A DNA stretch of 64,000 nucleotides. Origin: Podaxis mareebaensis (taxonomy: Eukaryota > Basidiomycota > Agaricomycetes > Agaricales > Agaricaceae). The DNA is taken from NCBI GenBank assembly GCA_018524725.1, contig JAEUWP010000605.1:34169-98168 (forward strand), written 5' to 3'. Positions 1 to 15,500 of the stretch are shown here, in pieces (position 1 is the first letter of the stretch; every line of letters begins with the position of its first letter). The notes below the pieces were generated by a model that had not been told where the DNA came from, ran no database searches, and was given only the letters and a program-made list of their open reading frames with translations. A program made the translations under genes and the position numbers.

Positions 1-3000
1 TTATTTTTTCCTTGTTTCCTGCAAATAAAAACGCACGACAAGTTTAGGTGTAGCAATCTTGGGGGGAACGAGACCTCCGAGCTGGCGGCGAACGAGAGAG
101 GGGCGCATGGTGAATATTATGGATGACGGTCGGAGTGAGTCGGGGAGTAGGAATTTATGTTTGTCCTCCTTTGGCTCGCAGCGAACTCAGTTCTGTGATC
201 CAAGTCAGGTGATCACCCAACAGATGTCTCAAAGTGTTTCCCGCTGAAGCGGGATCAAGAAAGGGTGGGCAACGAACGTTTTGGACCTTCATATACTAGG
301 TGTTCGAATCGAATGCCTGCCACCTCAACGATTACTGGGCGTTAGAGCAAGCGCATGGTAAGGCTCACCCGCGTTCACACATTCCGTGGGTGTTGTTAGA
401 CATTGATTAATGAACCATTGCATATTCATGGAGATACGGGGCAAGCTACTTACAAGGACGTCGATCAACGCGGACCATCGGCTTCCTAAGCACCTCTGTT
501 CGAGTGTCCAAGGGCAATGATCGTCTCCTGGGGGTGTGGAGGTTCAGGCATACCCACACCTTCCATGGACATTGTCACCTGGGAATCCTTTCACATCCTC
601 GTGCTCATTTCAATTGGCTTATCAGAACCGTTTCTCTATTTTTATCTGTACTGAGACGATGGCCAGACCGCTAAGGTTGTCATACAGTACCGCATCTCCC
701 TTCTCCCCATTGAAGTAATCCTCGCTTGCATTAGTGAGACTTATCGGTGACCAAGCGGGCCCCCCTATTGGCTGGGCACTTTAAATCACGGCCACGTTTA
801 TCAGTGAAAAATAGGACGAATCGAATGTATAACCCGGCAGGATAACACCGTTCGTGGGTGAACTCTGGGTTGGAATGATAACGCTTGTCAAAGCCTGCTA
901 ACCTATTGTTGACAGTTCCACCTCCTATTACAGGAGGCCAAATCGGAAGGCGAAGAGCAAAGCGCCTTCCGGATAAGTCACCGCACAACAGCTCGCTATG
1001 GTTGGTTGGATGTATACTTCCTAGATGTATTCCATCGGGGTCGAGGCCTTGATGTAATCATCTCCGGGTTTCATCGTCGACTTGTTGAATAACTCATACG
1101 TCATGGCAATGACCTGGTCAAGTGAGTGTATGCGTGACTGCCGGGTGTGGAAACGTATGTGAACATGAGGTCGCTTATGATTTGATCTCTTGCCAACGAC
1201 AAGATCACCAGATCACTATTCCCCGGTTCTTAGCTTCCGGGAGAAGTAATTCACGCGTCATAGAGTGAAATAAGGTACGAGATTGACGATTTACAAAAAA
1301 AAGTATAATACATGTACTCATGGGTATCACTATCTGATATTGCTATGGGAGGAGACTCGAGTGAAGCAAGGGTATTCATGGTCATGTCTTGTTTTGCTCC
1401 TGCGCCGCCTTCGTTTCCTGCCACTGACATTGCAGACACTTATCGTTCACCCTATCAATTATGTCTTGAACGTCAGGTCCATAGACCTACGATTTAAATT
1501 GAGTAAATACCATCCAGGTTGCACATCGTGCCGACACACCTTGATGCACGCTCGGCTTCGGCAGTCCTTAGGGTGAGCGTAACTATGTTCACAGTTAGTG
1601 GACATGCAATCATAGATTGCTGTGACCATATGTCGTTGGAAATGCTGGAGATGCACGTCTCAATGGCGAGCAAGATGAAAATTAGTGGCAGGTACCGACT
1701 CCGCACGTCAACCACAATGTCCCTGCGCTGTGAAGTACATTTCAGATAGGTCCGCACGACGAGAGGTGAGGGACTCTACGCACGCTTTACGTTGACACAT
1801 GTTTCGTCGTGAGGGCGGTTGTAAGGGTATAGTCGAGAGGTATGATTGAAACAACGGGGAGGGTAAGAAGTAAAGAGCTAAGAGTACGAGACGCGGTTGT
1901 TGAAATACCACTGGCAGGGTGGCAATTTCCACAGCTTTCAAAGTTGCTGTTTACTGCAGATTCAGAAGCAGTCAACCTGCAAGATGGGGCATGAAGCGAT
2001 TTAGTAACGTGAAGAGTCAACCGGGCCATCAATAACCACTTCCGTTCGAGTTAAAGAGTCGCCGCCTGGTGGCTGCTGGAGCCTAGCGTGAGATACCATA
2101 TGCGTGAAAACGAGGGATAAGTGGTTACTGGCGGTGACATCGCCCCCCTCCGCTCCGATGTTTACGCTTATTGTCCACATGTGACCCCTAACATCCTATT
2201 TTTCGGCTATGCCGTAAATTCGTATTGTTTCCCGAACTTCTTTCATTCCCTGTTTCGCTTGATGATGTCTTTTTGCATCGCACTGCTGTTGTCTTACTGT
2301 GGGCGCTGCTGAAATATTGGATCCTACATTTCACAGTTGACGCCGTTTAATACTTCTTTACAAACTCCGCATTAAGGGATGGTCAGGGCTGTGTAAACTA
2401 GGCTCCCGGGCATGACAGCGCGATGTGGTTGATAAAGAACAACAACGAATACTCCCATCAGAATTCGCTATTCCTGTTTCTTTTCTCGTATCATTACCTC
2501 TTGGAGGCAATTCGTGACGCGACTCTTCCCCTCGATTGAATAGACACCCCCTAGACATCTCAGCACATCGTGCGAATGCTTCTCATGAAGAACTTCCACG
2601 AAACGGGATCTTGGAGAACCTTGGAAGTCCCTTCTGTCTCTTGTGGCGACTTGGAATCACCAAAGGGTCCCCGGAATCTCCGACTCCCGCGCAAGATACA
2701 TTATCCTGGACCTGCGTCGGTCTACGCCTATTATGTATTCTTTCACGAGGTAGTTTAGCAATCCCATCGATAACAGTGGAGTTTTGATGGGAGATAAATA
2801 CCCTTACCCTTGGCGGAGTATCGGCCAAAGGACACTCACTGTCTTTCGTATCTCTTGTCCGAGACTCTAAGTAGTGATAAGAGACAGACGATGGCTCTCC
2901 GCATGACTCCCGCCGGAAAGCAAAAACCGACGTTATCAAAGTTCCCTATCCTTGAGCGATAGGGAAGTGTCAGAGATAAAGAATCAATGAATCAACTTCT

Positions 3001-3336
3001 ACTTCCCTTCGTCAAGTTCTGAGTGTCTAGGCGTTATCATCAGCAGACAAGGGGGCAAGGGTTGTGGCTTCCCAAAATCTTCTTTTGGAGAAATGGTACC
3101 CGGCTGTACCTTCACCTGAACACTTCTCCGGGTCGGAGTTCATGGCTGGAGGTCTTGGTTGGGTCTTGGTCCTTGGAGTCCTGGACCTTAGACGGATACG
3201 ACCCGAGATCGAAGTCCCGTCGTCCCAGTTCGTCCCCTCTTACTCCGAATACGCGATTTCCGCCGTTTCAGCCGAAATAAACTCTAAATGACGTCGACGG
3301 AGGGGAATTTTTTGTATCTGAGAGCGAATAAATTAT
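1..3336. other. Gene-poor stretch, no recognisable gene
   Basis: Only short unrelated open frames are present on both strands, none longer than about 120 codons, and none reads like a known domain or joins to a neighbour across plausible introns. CpG dinucleotides are frequent, so this is not the CpG-depleted kind of dead transposon DNA seen at the right end of the window. I could not recognise a transposon, tRNA or rRNA in it. It may be intergenic DNA or very old degraded sequence. Confidence 0.6.
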
Positions 3337-5254
3337 TCATCTCTGTTGGTCCGGATCTAGGTGCAACACAACAAATTTTCTTGTCAACAAGTTGAAGATG
3401 CTACCAAAAATAAAGGCGACTAAGGAGCAAGTAAAAATGATGACGTTATAAGGCATGCTAAAATCGGGTGTCGCGACGTCGACGAGTAGGATAGAGGTGT
3501 AGATAGGTTCGCCCAATTGGTATCCATCAAACGAGTGAGTGTCATCGGTTTCGGTGTTAAAGGTCAGAGGTGTCAAAACGGCTGGGGGTAGATCCCATCC
3601 ACGCTGTGCATCGGGTGGATGCTCGGTGTAGCGCAGAAACGCTTTGTCAACGTCCATCGTCAGATGGGTTACACTCTTGGGCGGTAGACGAAGCACCGCT
3701 TGGAAAGTGGTGGGGCGTGAATGAGGGACGGCCGCAATGTAGGAGATATTGGATATGATGTCGTCTGGATTGAGGACCAATGAGCGACGTAAAACAGGTG
3801 GTGATATTTTTTGCTTACCACGAAGATGTCCCTCAACACGAGCCTGTAAAGTATGCAAGTAGAACTGGACGAGCCATGGCATAGTCTCAAGATAGATCAG
3901 CGACTGGGGTACCGGTTGATGATTCCTCAAAACGAGGGAAAGCTTTCCATTCGCTTGACTAAAACCTCGCAAAGTCCGGACGACGGATATCGGAGCCACA
4001 GGTTGGATAGTAGCTGAAATATATGTCAATAAACAGTAAACCACGAAAGACCCATACGTACGATACTGGAAGTCGCCTTGCCAATGCATAGCAACATTCA
4101 ACGATTTCTGAGCTAGCGTCATACGTCAAGCGAAGTATCCCAGCCGAGCTTTCCGACAACGCTTACCGGTGAGCACGTCATAAAGGGCTAGCGAGTCGGA
4201 CACAGCAGGAGGCTCAGGCGTGATACTATAGGGATCGGAGCTGGGTAAGGCCACCTGGACAACGCTCGAATCTGCAGCGGGACAGTTCCTCTCAATGGCG
4301 CGATCGAACAGAGATTGGAAGGACCAATCTTGAATGGGTCAGCCTCAGATCTAGAAGAAATTATTTTGACTTACTTCGGTTATTACTGGCAGAAGAGCGC
4401 AGTGGGTTCATTACGCTTTGGAATGTCAAACGTACTTTGACCCCAGCTGCACCGAGCCACAGAACGTGAACACCCATTCCATGCCAATCCGCATCAAATA
4501 GACGGTGAGGATTTAGAAGACCTGCAATGCCCGATAATGATTTGCATGGAAGCAGTTTGAGAAAAGGCGTCAGGTTCTCTGTGCAGACATGTTCAGACGG
4601 TAGTGATGCGTGCCGTAGCTCATGTGTAGTATTCTCATTCCAGCTTGGGAGAACACCCTGGGGAAAGTATGAGCGCGTTGGCGATGTTGTACGTTGCTCG
4701 TCAAGAGAGCCGAGGGAAGCACAGAATAATCCTGCTAGAGCATTGCGCAGACCTTTCCATCGATCATCTATACTTTTGACGGGTTAGCAATTGTCTCAAG
4801 TGAGAGAATGTTACAGGTACCTGGTAGGTGCGCCAGTGCCCATCCACGCCCAGAGTTCTGCCCCGGTTCCTACACCTTTCTCCTCGGGATATCCCCAGTG
4901 TTCATAATTCCAACTCCCAGCATTAAGTGTGAGGTGTAGTTCTGTTACGGCGTATTCTCTAAGTATCTGGCCCAAAGCCAACGGGAACAGGGTGTAGTGT
5001 TGCGCTATTGATGCAGAATCAGCCTCGTCCGATATCGGGCAATAGATACGCGTACAAACGTCCGGGGCATTCAACGTGCGAGGATCTCTTGGTGACACTC
5101 CTTTTAGCAGTGTTTCAAACGTAAATGTTGTGGAAACGCGACCATCCTGGAGAGGGATTATCTTCAATTTCTCATCAAATGTTTCTGCATTCAATCCATA
5201 GACGAGGTTGTAGACGGATGAGAAAGATAGAAGCCAGTATAGGCCCAGTTTCAT
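3337..5254 (-). CDS. GPI16: GPI transamidase subunit PIG-T / Gpi16
   Basis: Subunit of the ER-membrane GPI transamidase complex, which cuts the C-terminal signal of precursor proteins and attaches the GPI anchor. The spliced minus-strand product starts at the ATG at 5254-5252 with a hydrophobic signal peptide (MKLGLYWLLSFSSVYNLVYG). Family stretches follow: HYTLFPLALGQ and WNYEHWGYPEE in exon 1, then TPFLKLLPCKS, GLLNPHRLFDADWHGMGVHV, SVTHLTMDVDKAFLRYTEHPP and finally TPDFSMPYNVI followed by a single C-terminal membrane span and a short tail ending HLDPDQQR. One intron falls after the exon-1 sequence encoding AWMGTGAP (about 4815-4765). Others lie near 4330-4380, 4140-4170, 4020-4065 and 3800-3830. 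The order (signal peptide, lumenal domain, one C-terminal span) is that of the family. It is divergently transcribed from AFG2 next door. No frame break was found. Confidence 0.93.
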
Positions 5255-5680
5255 GAGGAAAAGCCTTTCAAGTTATGGTGAGCGACCTCACCAAGCGGTT
5301 GCGAACATCACTTTCGCGTGTGACTGTCACGAACCTGAACCTGGGCGGAGTCTAAAATGATAAGAACAAACCACAACTCTCCTATCCCTTTCTCTCCACC
5401 CCAAATAATTACAAAATATTCTCAAGAAAACGAGGTGCATCACGGAACTTCGCTCGTGGGTGCTCAAAAAATTACAATGTTTAGAAGCTTGACTCAAATA
5501 TGCTTTTGGTCGCATGTGCGGCCTTGTCAAAATCGTGGCAATGGATCAGGTTCGTCTGATCTTTACTGCGGTGGCGTGGGTGCTGAAAATAAAGGAAAGG
5601 CATTGTATTGCCATCTGACTACAGGAAATTACCAAACAATAGCCGTTTCACGGGACTCTTTAAGTCCCTAAACCTTACAG
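5255..5680. promoter_or_regulatory. Shared intergenic region between PIG-T and AFG2
   Basis: These 426 bp separate the start codons of two divergent genes and must contain both promoters and 5' leaders. No clear TATA box or repeated operator-like motif was seen. The assignment rests only on position. Confidence 0.5.
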
Positions 5681-8769
<3,089 letters not shown>

Positions 8770-9705
8770 TCATGCACGCGGATTATACCACAAAAGAAGC
8801 AGAGAAAATATAAGAGCAGCTCACGCATGTTTCAACGTGGTTAAAGTGAGGCAAAAAAAACTTATCATGCGTTTGTTCACATGAGTGGGTCAGCGGTGAG
8901 CTTACGTTCGTGCATTACGATTGCACGAATGGGACGTTGTGGGATGTTCCAAGTCTCCTTTCTTCTTCCCGCCAAGAGTGTTGTTTGTGCCGAGGGATGA
9001 AGTGATCTCGGTCCAACAGACTTGGCGTGATCCACTAGATTTGCCCGACTCGACCTCAATCAAGTCGCTGAGTTTTGGGGTTCTTTCTTTGCTGTTTCGG
9101 ATTTTGGTAATCAAAACATGGTACGCGAATATATGGGTTGTGTCACGAGTGTGATTCAGGGCGTGAATATTTATAGAATACCATTCGAAATTTATTTTTG
9201 ACTCGGTCAGGAAAACAATATTGACAGCCGGGCTTTCCTTTTGGTGTCTGATAAACTCAAGGTTTCTTCCTTCAGGCCTTCAGGTAGACGTGAACGTTCT
9301 AGCCTTCGCTCATGGGATCCAGGATCACCGAAGGAACTTGTTTGGAAAGGGGGTCTCAAGAATTCTAAGACGTTCCTCCACCGTCAGCTGATTCGCCAGT
9401 CCCGAACAAGTAAAGGGTAGATGTTGAGTACTTCGCTATTCTCCGGGGTCCTTGGACGATCCTTGACAGGAGCCTTCGCGGGAGAATTGGTAAATCTTTC
9501 TCAGCTTAGGACCTGGGAGGTCGAGCGGGTGTTCCACTGTCTTCGGACATTATCAATTCTTTATTCCCCCGAACATCACTCAGTTTGGGGTTGTTTATGG
9601 ATCCGATAGCCAGACGCGAATTATCAATACGACATATGAGTGGGGAGTATGTTCTAAGAAATCTTGTTCTATGGCAGTCTGAAGATATAAGCCACCGAGA
9701 GAGCG
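8770..9705. other. Intergenic, convergent 3' ends, nothing recognised
   Basis: The region lies between the stop codons of AFG2 (plus) and an F-box gene (minus), so it should hold two 3' UTRs. Open frames of up to about 77 codons lack recognisable domains or splice-linked partners. Confidence 0.55.
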
Positions 9706-10994
9706 TTACGCCAAAGCCCAAGATTCATCATGCAAAGCGTCTTCGCCCCTACATTCAACTACATCACCATACTTACGACCTCTCGCGTAACATATTACTT
9801 CCTGGCCACGCACACCAGAAGCGAACCCCTGCAAATAACATTTCCCAGAAGGGCAACCAAGCGAAATCCTCCTTAGCCTCTCACAAACGTCGAAGAACTT
9901 TCTGCTAAGTGCTCTGTTTGATTCTGGGGTGGAGAGACATGCGTATGCACCGTGTTGTCTGTGTGTTGGTTGGGAGATTACAAAGACGAGGGATTGTAAA
10001 TTTGGAAGGGTGTGCAGTGGCGTCAGAAGGGAAGCCATGTTCGGTTCTGATTCCGAGTCTGGGTGCTGAGTGTCTGTGAATGAGTACCGAGGGATCGATC
10101 CAGAGCAATAGCATAACATACCTGTGTGACATCCCCAAAGACGGAGAGGTGCACCAGATTCGGTAGGCAAATAACTAACTGCTCGGCAAAGCTCGTTATG
10201 CTGGATGGCTGATCATTCACTAAGATACCAGTGCTGTCATATAACCCAACACAAAACGAAGTGAGGGTCTCCCGGAATGGTTTTAGCGCCGCAATGGCCT
10301 CCTCGATACGCTTCTCTGTTAGGGTGACCCTTCCGATACGTAAACGCTGGATCGGCTTTGTTCGGAACGCCTGGAGAATGTCTACATTTTCGATGTGAAG
10401 CGTTTTGAGTCCGGGGAGTATATTGGAAGGCATTTCTCCGTCATAGTATGATGGTAGTGTATTGTGCACTTTCGTGCTCGCGATATATATCCTGTCAATG
10501 CTTGGGTGGGCTTTAAAGAAACCAGAAGGCTCGAATAGGGCTTGATTGAGGTTTATATCCTCGAGCTCGTTTCGGAATGTCCGAAGGTTTTTGGAACACC
10601 CTTCTAACATTTTTGGAACAAGGTATGTTAGGCTTGAATCGGAGTAGACAGTCATACTATGACTGATACTCAACTCTACGAGGTGAGGTAGCGCTGCCAG
10701 ACACCTTGCGAGTGCGTGCTCGTAATAGCCAGACAGTCTTGCGCGTGACGGGAGTGCGAGGGTGAAAACAAGAGCAGTATGAATGTCGGATGAGAGGATG
10801 GTCTCTATCCAAAGCGAAATGCCCCTCGTGCCCTTCAACTGGATATTTCGATAGAGTAACCGTCGAGACTCGGGAAGGAATTTTTTGGACGTGAGACAGA
10901 GGTGTCGGAGGTCGTTTTTGCTGGCGACGAGTGAAAGGATGTACCGCCATAGCTCTGTGGGCAACCGAGTCAACTTGAAGACGCTCCTGCTCAT
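9706..10994 (-). CDS. F-box protein with LRR-like C-terminus
   Basis: Probable substrate-recognition subunit of an SCF ubiquitin ligase. The first ATG is at 10994 (MSRSVFKLTRLPTELWRYIL); the longer open frame begins only with TTG. The F-box lies at residues about 8-45 (LPTELWRYILSLVASKNDLRHLCLTSKKF), followed by leucine-rich stretches such as AALPHLVELSI, LPGLKTLHIENV and CLPNLVHLSVFG. One intron is supported: donor after DVTQ at 10121 (GTATGT) and acceptor about 10065, which continues the leucine-rich pattern (LLTPLHTLPNLQSLVFVI) to the stop at 9706. Using an upstream AG instead stops the frame within about 17 codons, so the acceptor ACTCAG is preferred. The target protein cannot be inferred. 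Confidence 0.8.
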
Positions 10995-11316
10995 GGTAGC
11001 TTTTGGCAAGGAAAATAGTACAGCCCTTTATGAACGTGGACGCTAGCATATTCAGCCGTCAGGGCGGTCATGATGGTGTACGGAATGGATGAAGGATTAA
11101 GGAAGATTAGGAGAGAACAGGAGCCCTGAATAGAAAGGAAGGTAAATGGCGATGACAGACATTAAGCGAGGTGCCCAAGGATATCCACGAGTATGGTCGC
11201 CGTACTCCGAAGCTAATGGACTCGGTTTGTGCAAATGTCAGACAAGAAACCAGGTTAATAAATTTATTCGACACCTATTAATATGCTAGTGCGACAGTCT
11301 GGCAATGAGTCCTCGA
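10995..11316. other. Intergenic, no gene seen
   Basis: This is the 5' side of the F-box gene and 3' side of the ETF-beta gene, both on the minus strand. A compact GC-rich stretch near 11170-11230 was compared by eye with 5S rRNA and tRNA patterns and did not fit. Confidence 0.5.
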
Positions 11317-12412
11317 TTAAACGGCGGCGATGCCTGCCTCTTTCAGTTTTGCCACGAGCTCGTCAACGGACTCGACTTTGCCACCGCCAACGCGCTGGGG
11401 AGGTTCTGTCACCTTGAGAGTCTCGAGCACAGGTGTCAAATCAACACCGAGGTCGGATGGTTTCAGTTTTTCTACAGGCTTCTTCTTGGCCTTCATGATG
11501 TTGGGCAGTGAAGCGTAGCGGGGTTCTGTGCAATAGGTTAGCACCCAAGTATCCTCAGAAGGTAAGGGGAGGATTCACCGTTCAAACTACGAAGAGAACA
11601 GGAATGCGTTAGTTTTCGCGTTCCAGTCCAAGCAAGGTGTTGTGAAGCGCACCGAAGGTCGGTAGTCACAACCAAGGGCAACCGGCACCTAACTTCTTCA
11701 CCACCACCATCGATTTCCCTAACCACGGTCGCTTCCTTCTTCGCAACATCCAGATCAACCTTGCTCGCAAACGTTGCTTGGCTCCATCCAAGCAACCCCG
11801 CAAGCATCTGCCCAGTCAACCCAAGATCGTCGTCGATCGCCTGCTTGCCCAGAATTACCAAGTCGACACCGCCGTTTTTTCCCTTCTCCTTCTCTATGAC
11901 TGCTTTGAGCGTTTTCGCGACTGCGAGAGGTTCGGGTGTGGGTGCCGACTCGGGAATTTCGACATGGATGGCAGAGTCTGCGCCCATGGCGAGGGCGGTG
12001 CGGAGGGTATCTACGGATTTCGGGGGACCAATAGTGATGGCTTTTATTGACTTGATTTCGTCTTTGAGGCGTTCACGAAGGCGGACGGCCTCCTCGACGG
12101 CTAGAGCAGCATTTCAATGTAGTGTGTGTATACCCAACGGAGAGAACACACCAATCTCGTCAAACGGGTTCTATAATAGCATTTCGGAGGTATGAATGAG
12201 CTGGAGAAGAACAGAAAGATGGAGTTTGGGGATGTACCATAGAATGCTTGACATTGGTGTCAATGCCGGTCTGCTGTGGATTAACCCGGATCTTGACCGC
12301 AAAGTCCACTGCGCTGCGCACGACTTTAACGACACGTTCGGGACGACGAGGGGGTTACACACCGCTTGACAGGGACGAGGATGTTGAGCAGACGGGCGGG
12401 GGAGGGTCTCAT
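11317..12412 (-). CDS. ETFB: Electron transfer flavoprotein beta subunit
   Basis: Mitochondrial matrix partner of ETF-alpha, carrying electrons from acyl-CoA and other flavin dehydrogenases to ETF-ubiquinone oxidoreductase. The start at 12412 gives [20 protein letters not shown], then [36 protein letters not shown], the nucleotide-binding part [34 protein letters not shown] and the C-terminal [15 protein letters not shown], which matches the family to its end (stop at 11317). At least five introns are needed. One exon is only 8 nt (11579-11586) and is required to read TDLRLNEPRY, the expected family sequence before the [12 protein letters not shown] motif. The short N-terminus is basic and could be a targeting signal, though ETF-beta proteins often lack a cleaved one. 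Confidence 0.93.
11579..11586 (-). other. ETFB: 8-nt microexon of the ETF-beta gene
   Basis: On the minus strand the sequence TAG-TTTGAACG-GTGAAT places 8 coding bases between a good acceptor and a good donor. Joined to the flanking exons (ending ACCTTCG, restarting AACCCCGCTAC) it reads through as DLRLNEPRY. Skipping it shifts the frame and loses the conserved residues. Confidence 0.8.
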
Positions 12413-12551
12413 GGTAGTAGTGGTCGGGAGAAAAGGACGGAAGAGGCCGACGACGGACATCAACAAATATTCACATTTTCACATGGCTCTAAAATACATT
12501 CCATTAGTCCTACAGAGAAAACAATCGTATGTACAGTAACAAAATCGCATT

Positions 12552-15500
12552 TTAAGAGACAGTCTGAGGCGATGAAGGTCCCTCTGTCGATACTCCCCTC
12601 GACCGGCAAGCAGGACAGTTGTTTTTCCCCGTCTGCAGCCACTTGTCTACACATCCCCTGTGGAACGCATGTCGACACCCCATAACACGAATCTCATCTT
12701 GCTCCTCATAATCATCCAGACAAATTAAGCACTGTGGTACCGTCAGTGACCATGCTTACGCCTTCCTGATGAGAACGTACCCTTTCTATGCAGTTCGACG
12801 CAACCTTGTTCTGCCGTTCGTACTCCTCCAACTTCGTCTTTTTAATCACTTCCAATCCCGATTTTTCAATATCCTCCTTTGTTGCAGTGGCCGCCTTGGC
12901 GTTGCCCAGCAACTCAACAAGCTCCCTAAACGACTACGTCAGATATATGTTCCCAAGCAGAGCAACGACAAGCGACTTACAACAATGCCTCAAAAGACTC
13001 CAGGTTATCTGGGCCTCCGGTGACAATGCTATGATCCGGTGGGTAATATCCTACAAGAACAAGTCAGCATCTGCACGATCACACCAACGGACATATATTG
13101 AATACTTACCGCCGATAACATAGATCAAGAACGTCCTCGATCCCGGGCCTCCCATCATAGCGGGTAGCTGTTGGTGTTGACGTCGCGCCTCCTGACTGCC
13201 TCCTTCCGCACCAAGGCTCTGGCTTCTTCTGTTTCCATCAGTGCCACCAGCGGATCGAAGATTCCTCAGCGCACTAGCAGCACGATTGGGCCATCCTCGC
13301 CTCCTCTCCTGTCTTGCCTGCATAGACGGACCGAAACCGCCAAAGAAGGCGTCATCATCTTCATCATCCTCATCCATTTCCATCATGGTCCTGTTCCTCA
13401 TCGGGTGGTGATGATGGTGGTGGTGGTGATGGTGGGGGTGATGATGGTGGTGATGATGATGATCCTCTTCGAACAAGTCAGCGCCCTCCATCTCATCCAT
13501 AGGCATCATAGGTCGCCAATTTGGCGCATTCACAGATTGCAATCCAACAATAATAACAGGGATCACCGAGTTCCCATTACCGTTATTATTGCTGGCATTT
13601 GCAGATGCGTTTTGAGCGGGTTCGTGGGTAGCGGGTGATGAAGACGTGGGGTTTGACGGAGAAGTAGGGGCAAAGGAGTTGGGGGAATTGCTGGAAAGCG
13701 CAGGTGATGTTTCACTGAGGGTAGATGTGTTGGCTGGTACGGATGGTGTAAAGGGTGAAGCCGCCGTTGTGGTTGGTCTTGGTGCAGATGCCGTGATGCC
13801 CTCTGGTATAGGGGACCGAGCGGACGTGACAGGGGGGAAGCGATACAATCTCCACCAATTGATCCTCCCGGATGCGTCTAGACCCGTTGACGAGCTTCTA
13901 TCATTAGCAGGTTGTGTATGAGATTCAGGGGTCGATTGCGTGCGAGGCGCTTCTTCCGAAGGTGCCGGCAAAGGGGATGTAGTTGCAGATGAAAAATCTT
14001 CACCCACAATGAGCACAGACATAAATAAGGCAAAGGAAGAAGTTACTCACCGTCTTCAACAGACTCATCCGATCCTTCGTCCTCCGTGTCTGAGTTGCTG
14101 GGATCTTGCAACGGGGGTATGTCCGAGTCTTCATCACTGTCCGCAGGCTCAGTGGGCACCAGCGACCTAGGCGTAGATGCAGACTGCTGCCTGTCGACAC
14201 TGGCACTTGGGGGGGCCTCCCGCTCTACATCACGCCTTTCGTTCTCTTCATTCCTCTCAGTCGCATCCTCAGCATCATTACCTCGCTCTTCTCGTTCTTG
14301 CGTTAAAGCCACCCTCAAATCCGTCTGCAACTCCACCAAGAACCTCTCAAAACTGCCTTCAGGCGGCAAATCTCCTCCACTTGGTCTCTCACTCCCACCA
14401 TCACCAGTACCTTCAGCCCGCCTCTCACCCTCACCACTCCTCCTCTGCCCCTCCTCGCTCCGTTCCTCAGCACCCGTGCTCGCATTCGGACCTAACCCAA
14501 GGCCAATATTGAATGCCCGAGCCATCTCCGCCAACATCTGCTCTCTAGTATCTGTCAACATCGGGTTGCGTTCCCTATCTCTCTCCCTCCCACCAGTAGC
14601 ACCCGTACCATTCGATGCTGGTGACGAAGACGAGGACGAGGACGAGGACGGGGCGGGGGAAGAAAAAGTTGACGAGGTCGAAGGCGGATTTGCACGCAGA
14701 CCCAATCGTTCCCGAATCGTACCCCACGCCTGCCGCATACGTTCCGCGCGCCCGGCCGGTGACATATCACTGATGCCTGTTGGTCGTGGGGAAGGAGAAG
14801 AAGAAGAAACAAAAGGAGTGGGTAAAGTCGAGTTCGAAGTGGAAGAAGTAGAGGAAGTGGAAGAAGTAGAGGAAGTGGAAGAAGTGGAGGAAGTGGGGAG
14901 ACCGGAAGAAGTAGAAGGAGCGGAAGAAGCGGAATGTGGCGGAGAAGCAAAAGGAGAGGAAGAGGGAGAAGGAGAAGAATTTGTTGAGTCCAATGTCGGA
15001 GGTGCGAGGCCGGAGGAGAGGATTGGCTCTGACGAACCTGTGAGCAGAGAAGCCGCCGTGGCCGCAGCTGCAACACTACAACATACGTCAGTCCATCGTG
15101 AAATGATTAATAAAAGTGGAAAGGGTGGTACGAACCTAAGTAATGTCCCAAGAACGTCAATGCTACTGGACGATATTGTTGAAGTCGAACGTTCTGGCTG
15201 TTGTTGATCTCGCTGCTGACGTCGTTGCGATTGCTCTTGCGAAGCAGAAGTCGAGGTTTCCTCACCACGTCCTACCTCACCACCACCTGCCACACCCCTG
15301 TCCTGCTCCACAACACCCACGTCCTCTCCACTCCCCGCAGCTTGATCATCCATTCGACTGGCAGGCCTAGATCCACCCCCAGTCCGCCCCAGAAGGGTAG
15401 AGAGCCTGTTCCTCGAACCAGACGAGTCAGACGACACAGTACGGCTTGGGTGTGACTGTGCACCTGCACGAGTTCCGTTCATAGTTGTACCGGTACTATT

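Noticed and set aside
11170..11235. Compact GC-rich segment resembling a structured RNA
   Set aside because: It did not fit tRNA (no A/B boxes) or 5S rRNA patterns by eye.
14086..15207. Long plus-strand open frame of 373 codons
   Set aside because: It is antisense to the Ser/Pro-rich part of the RING-H2 gene; codon bias of the repeats opens the opposite strand. It has no domain or splice logic.
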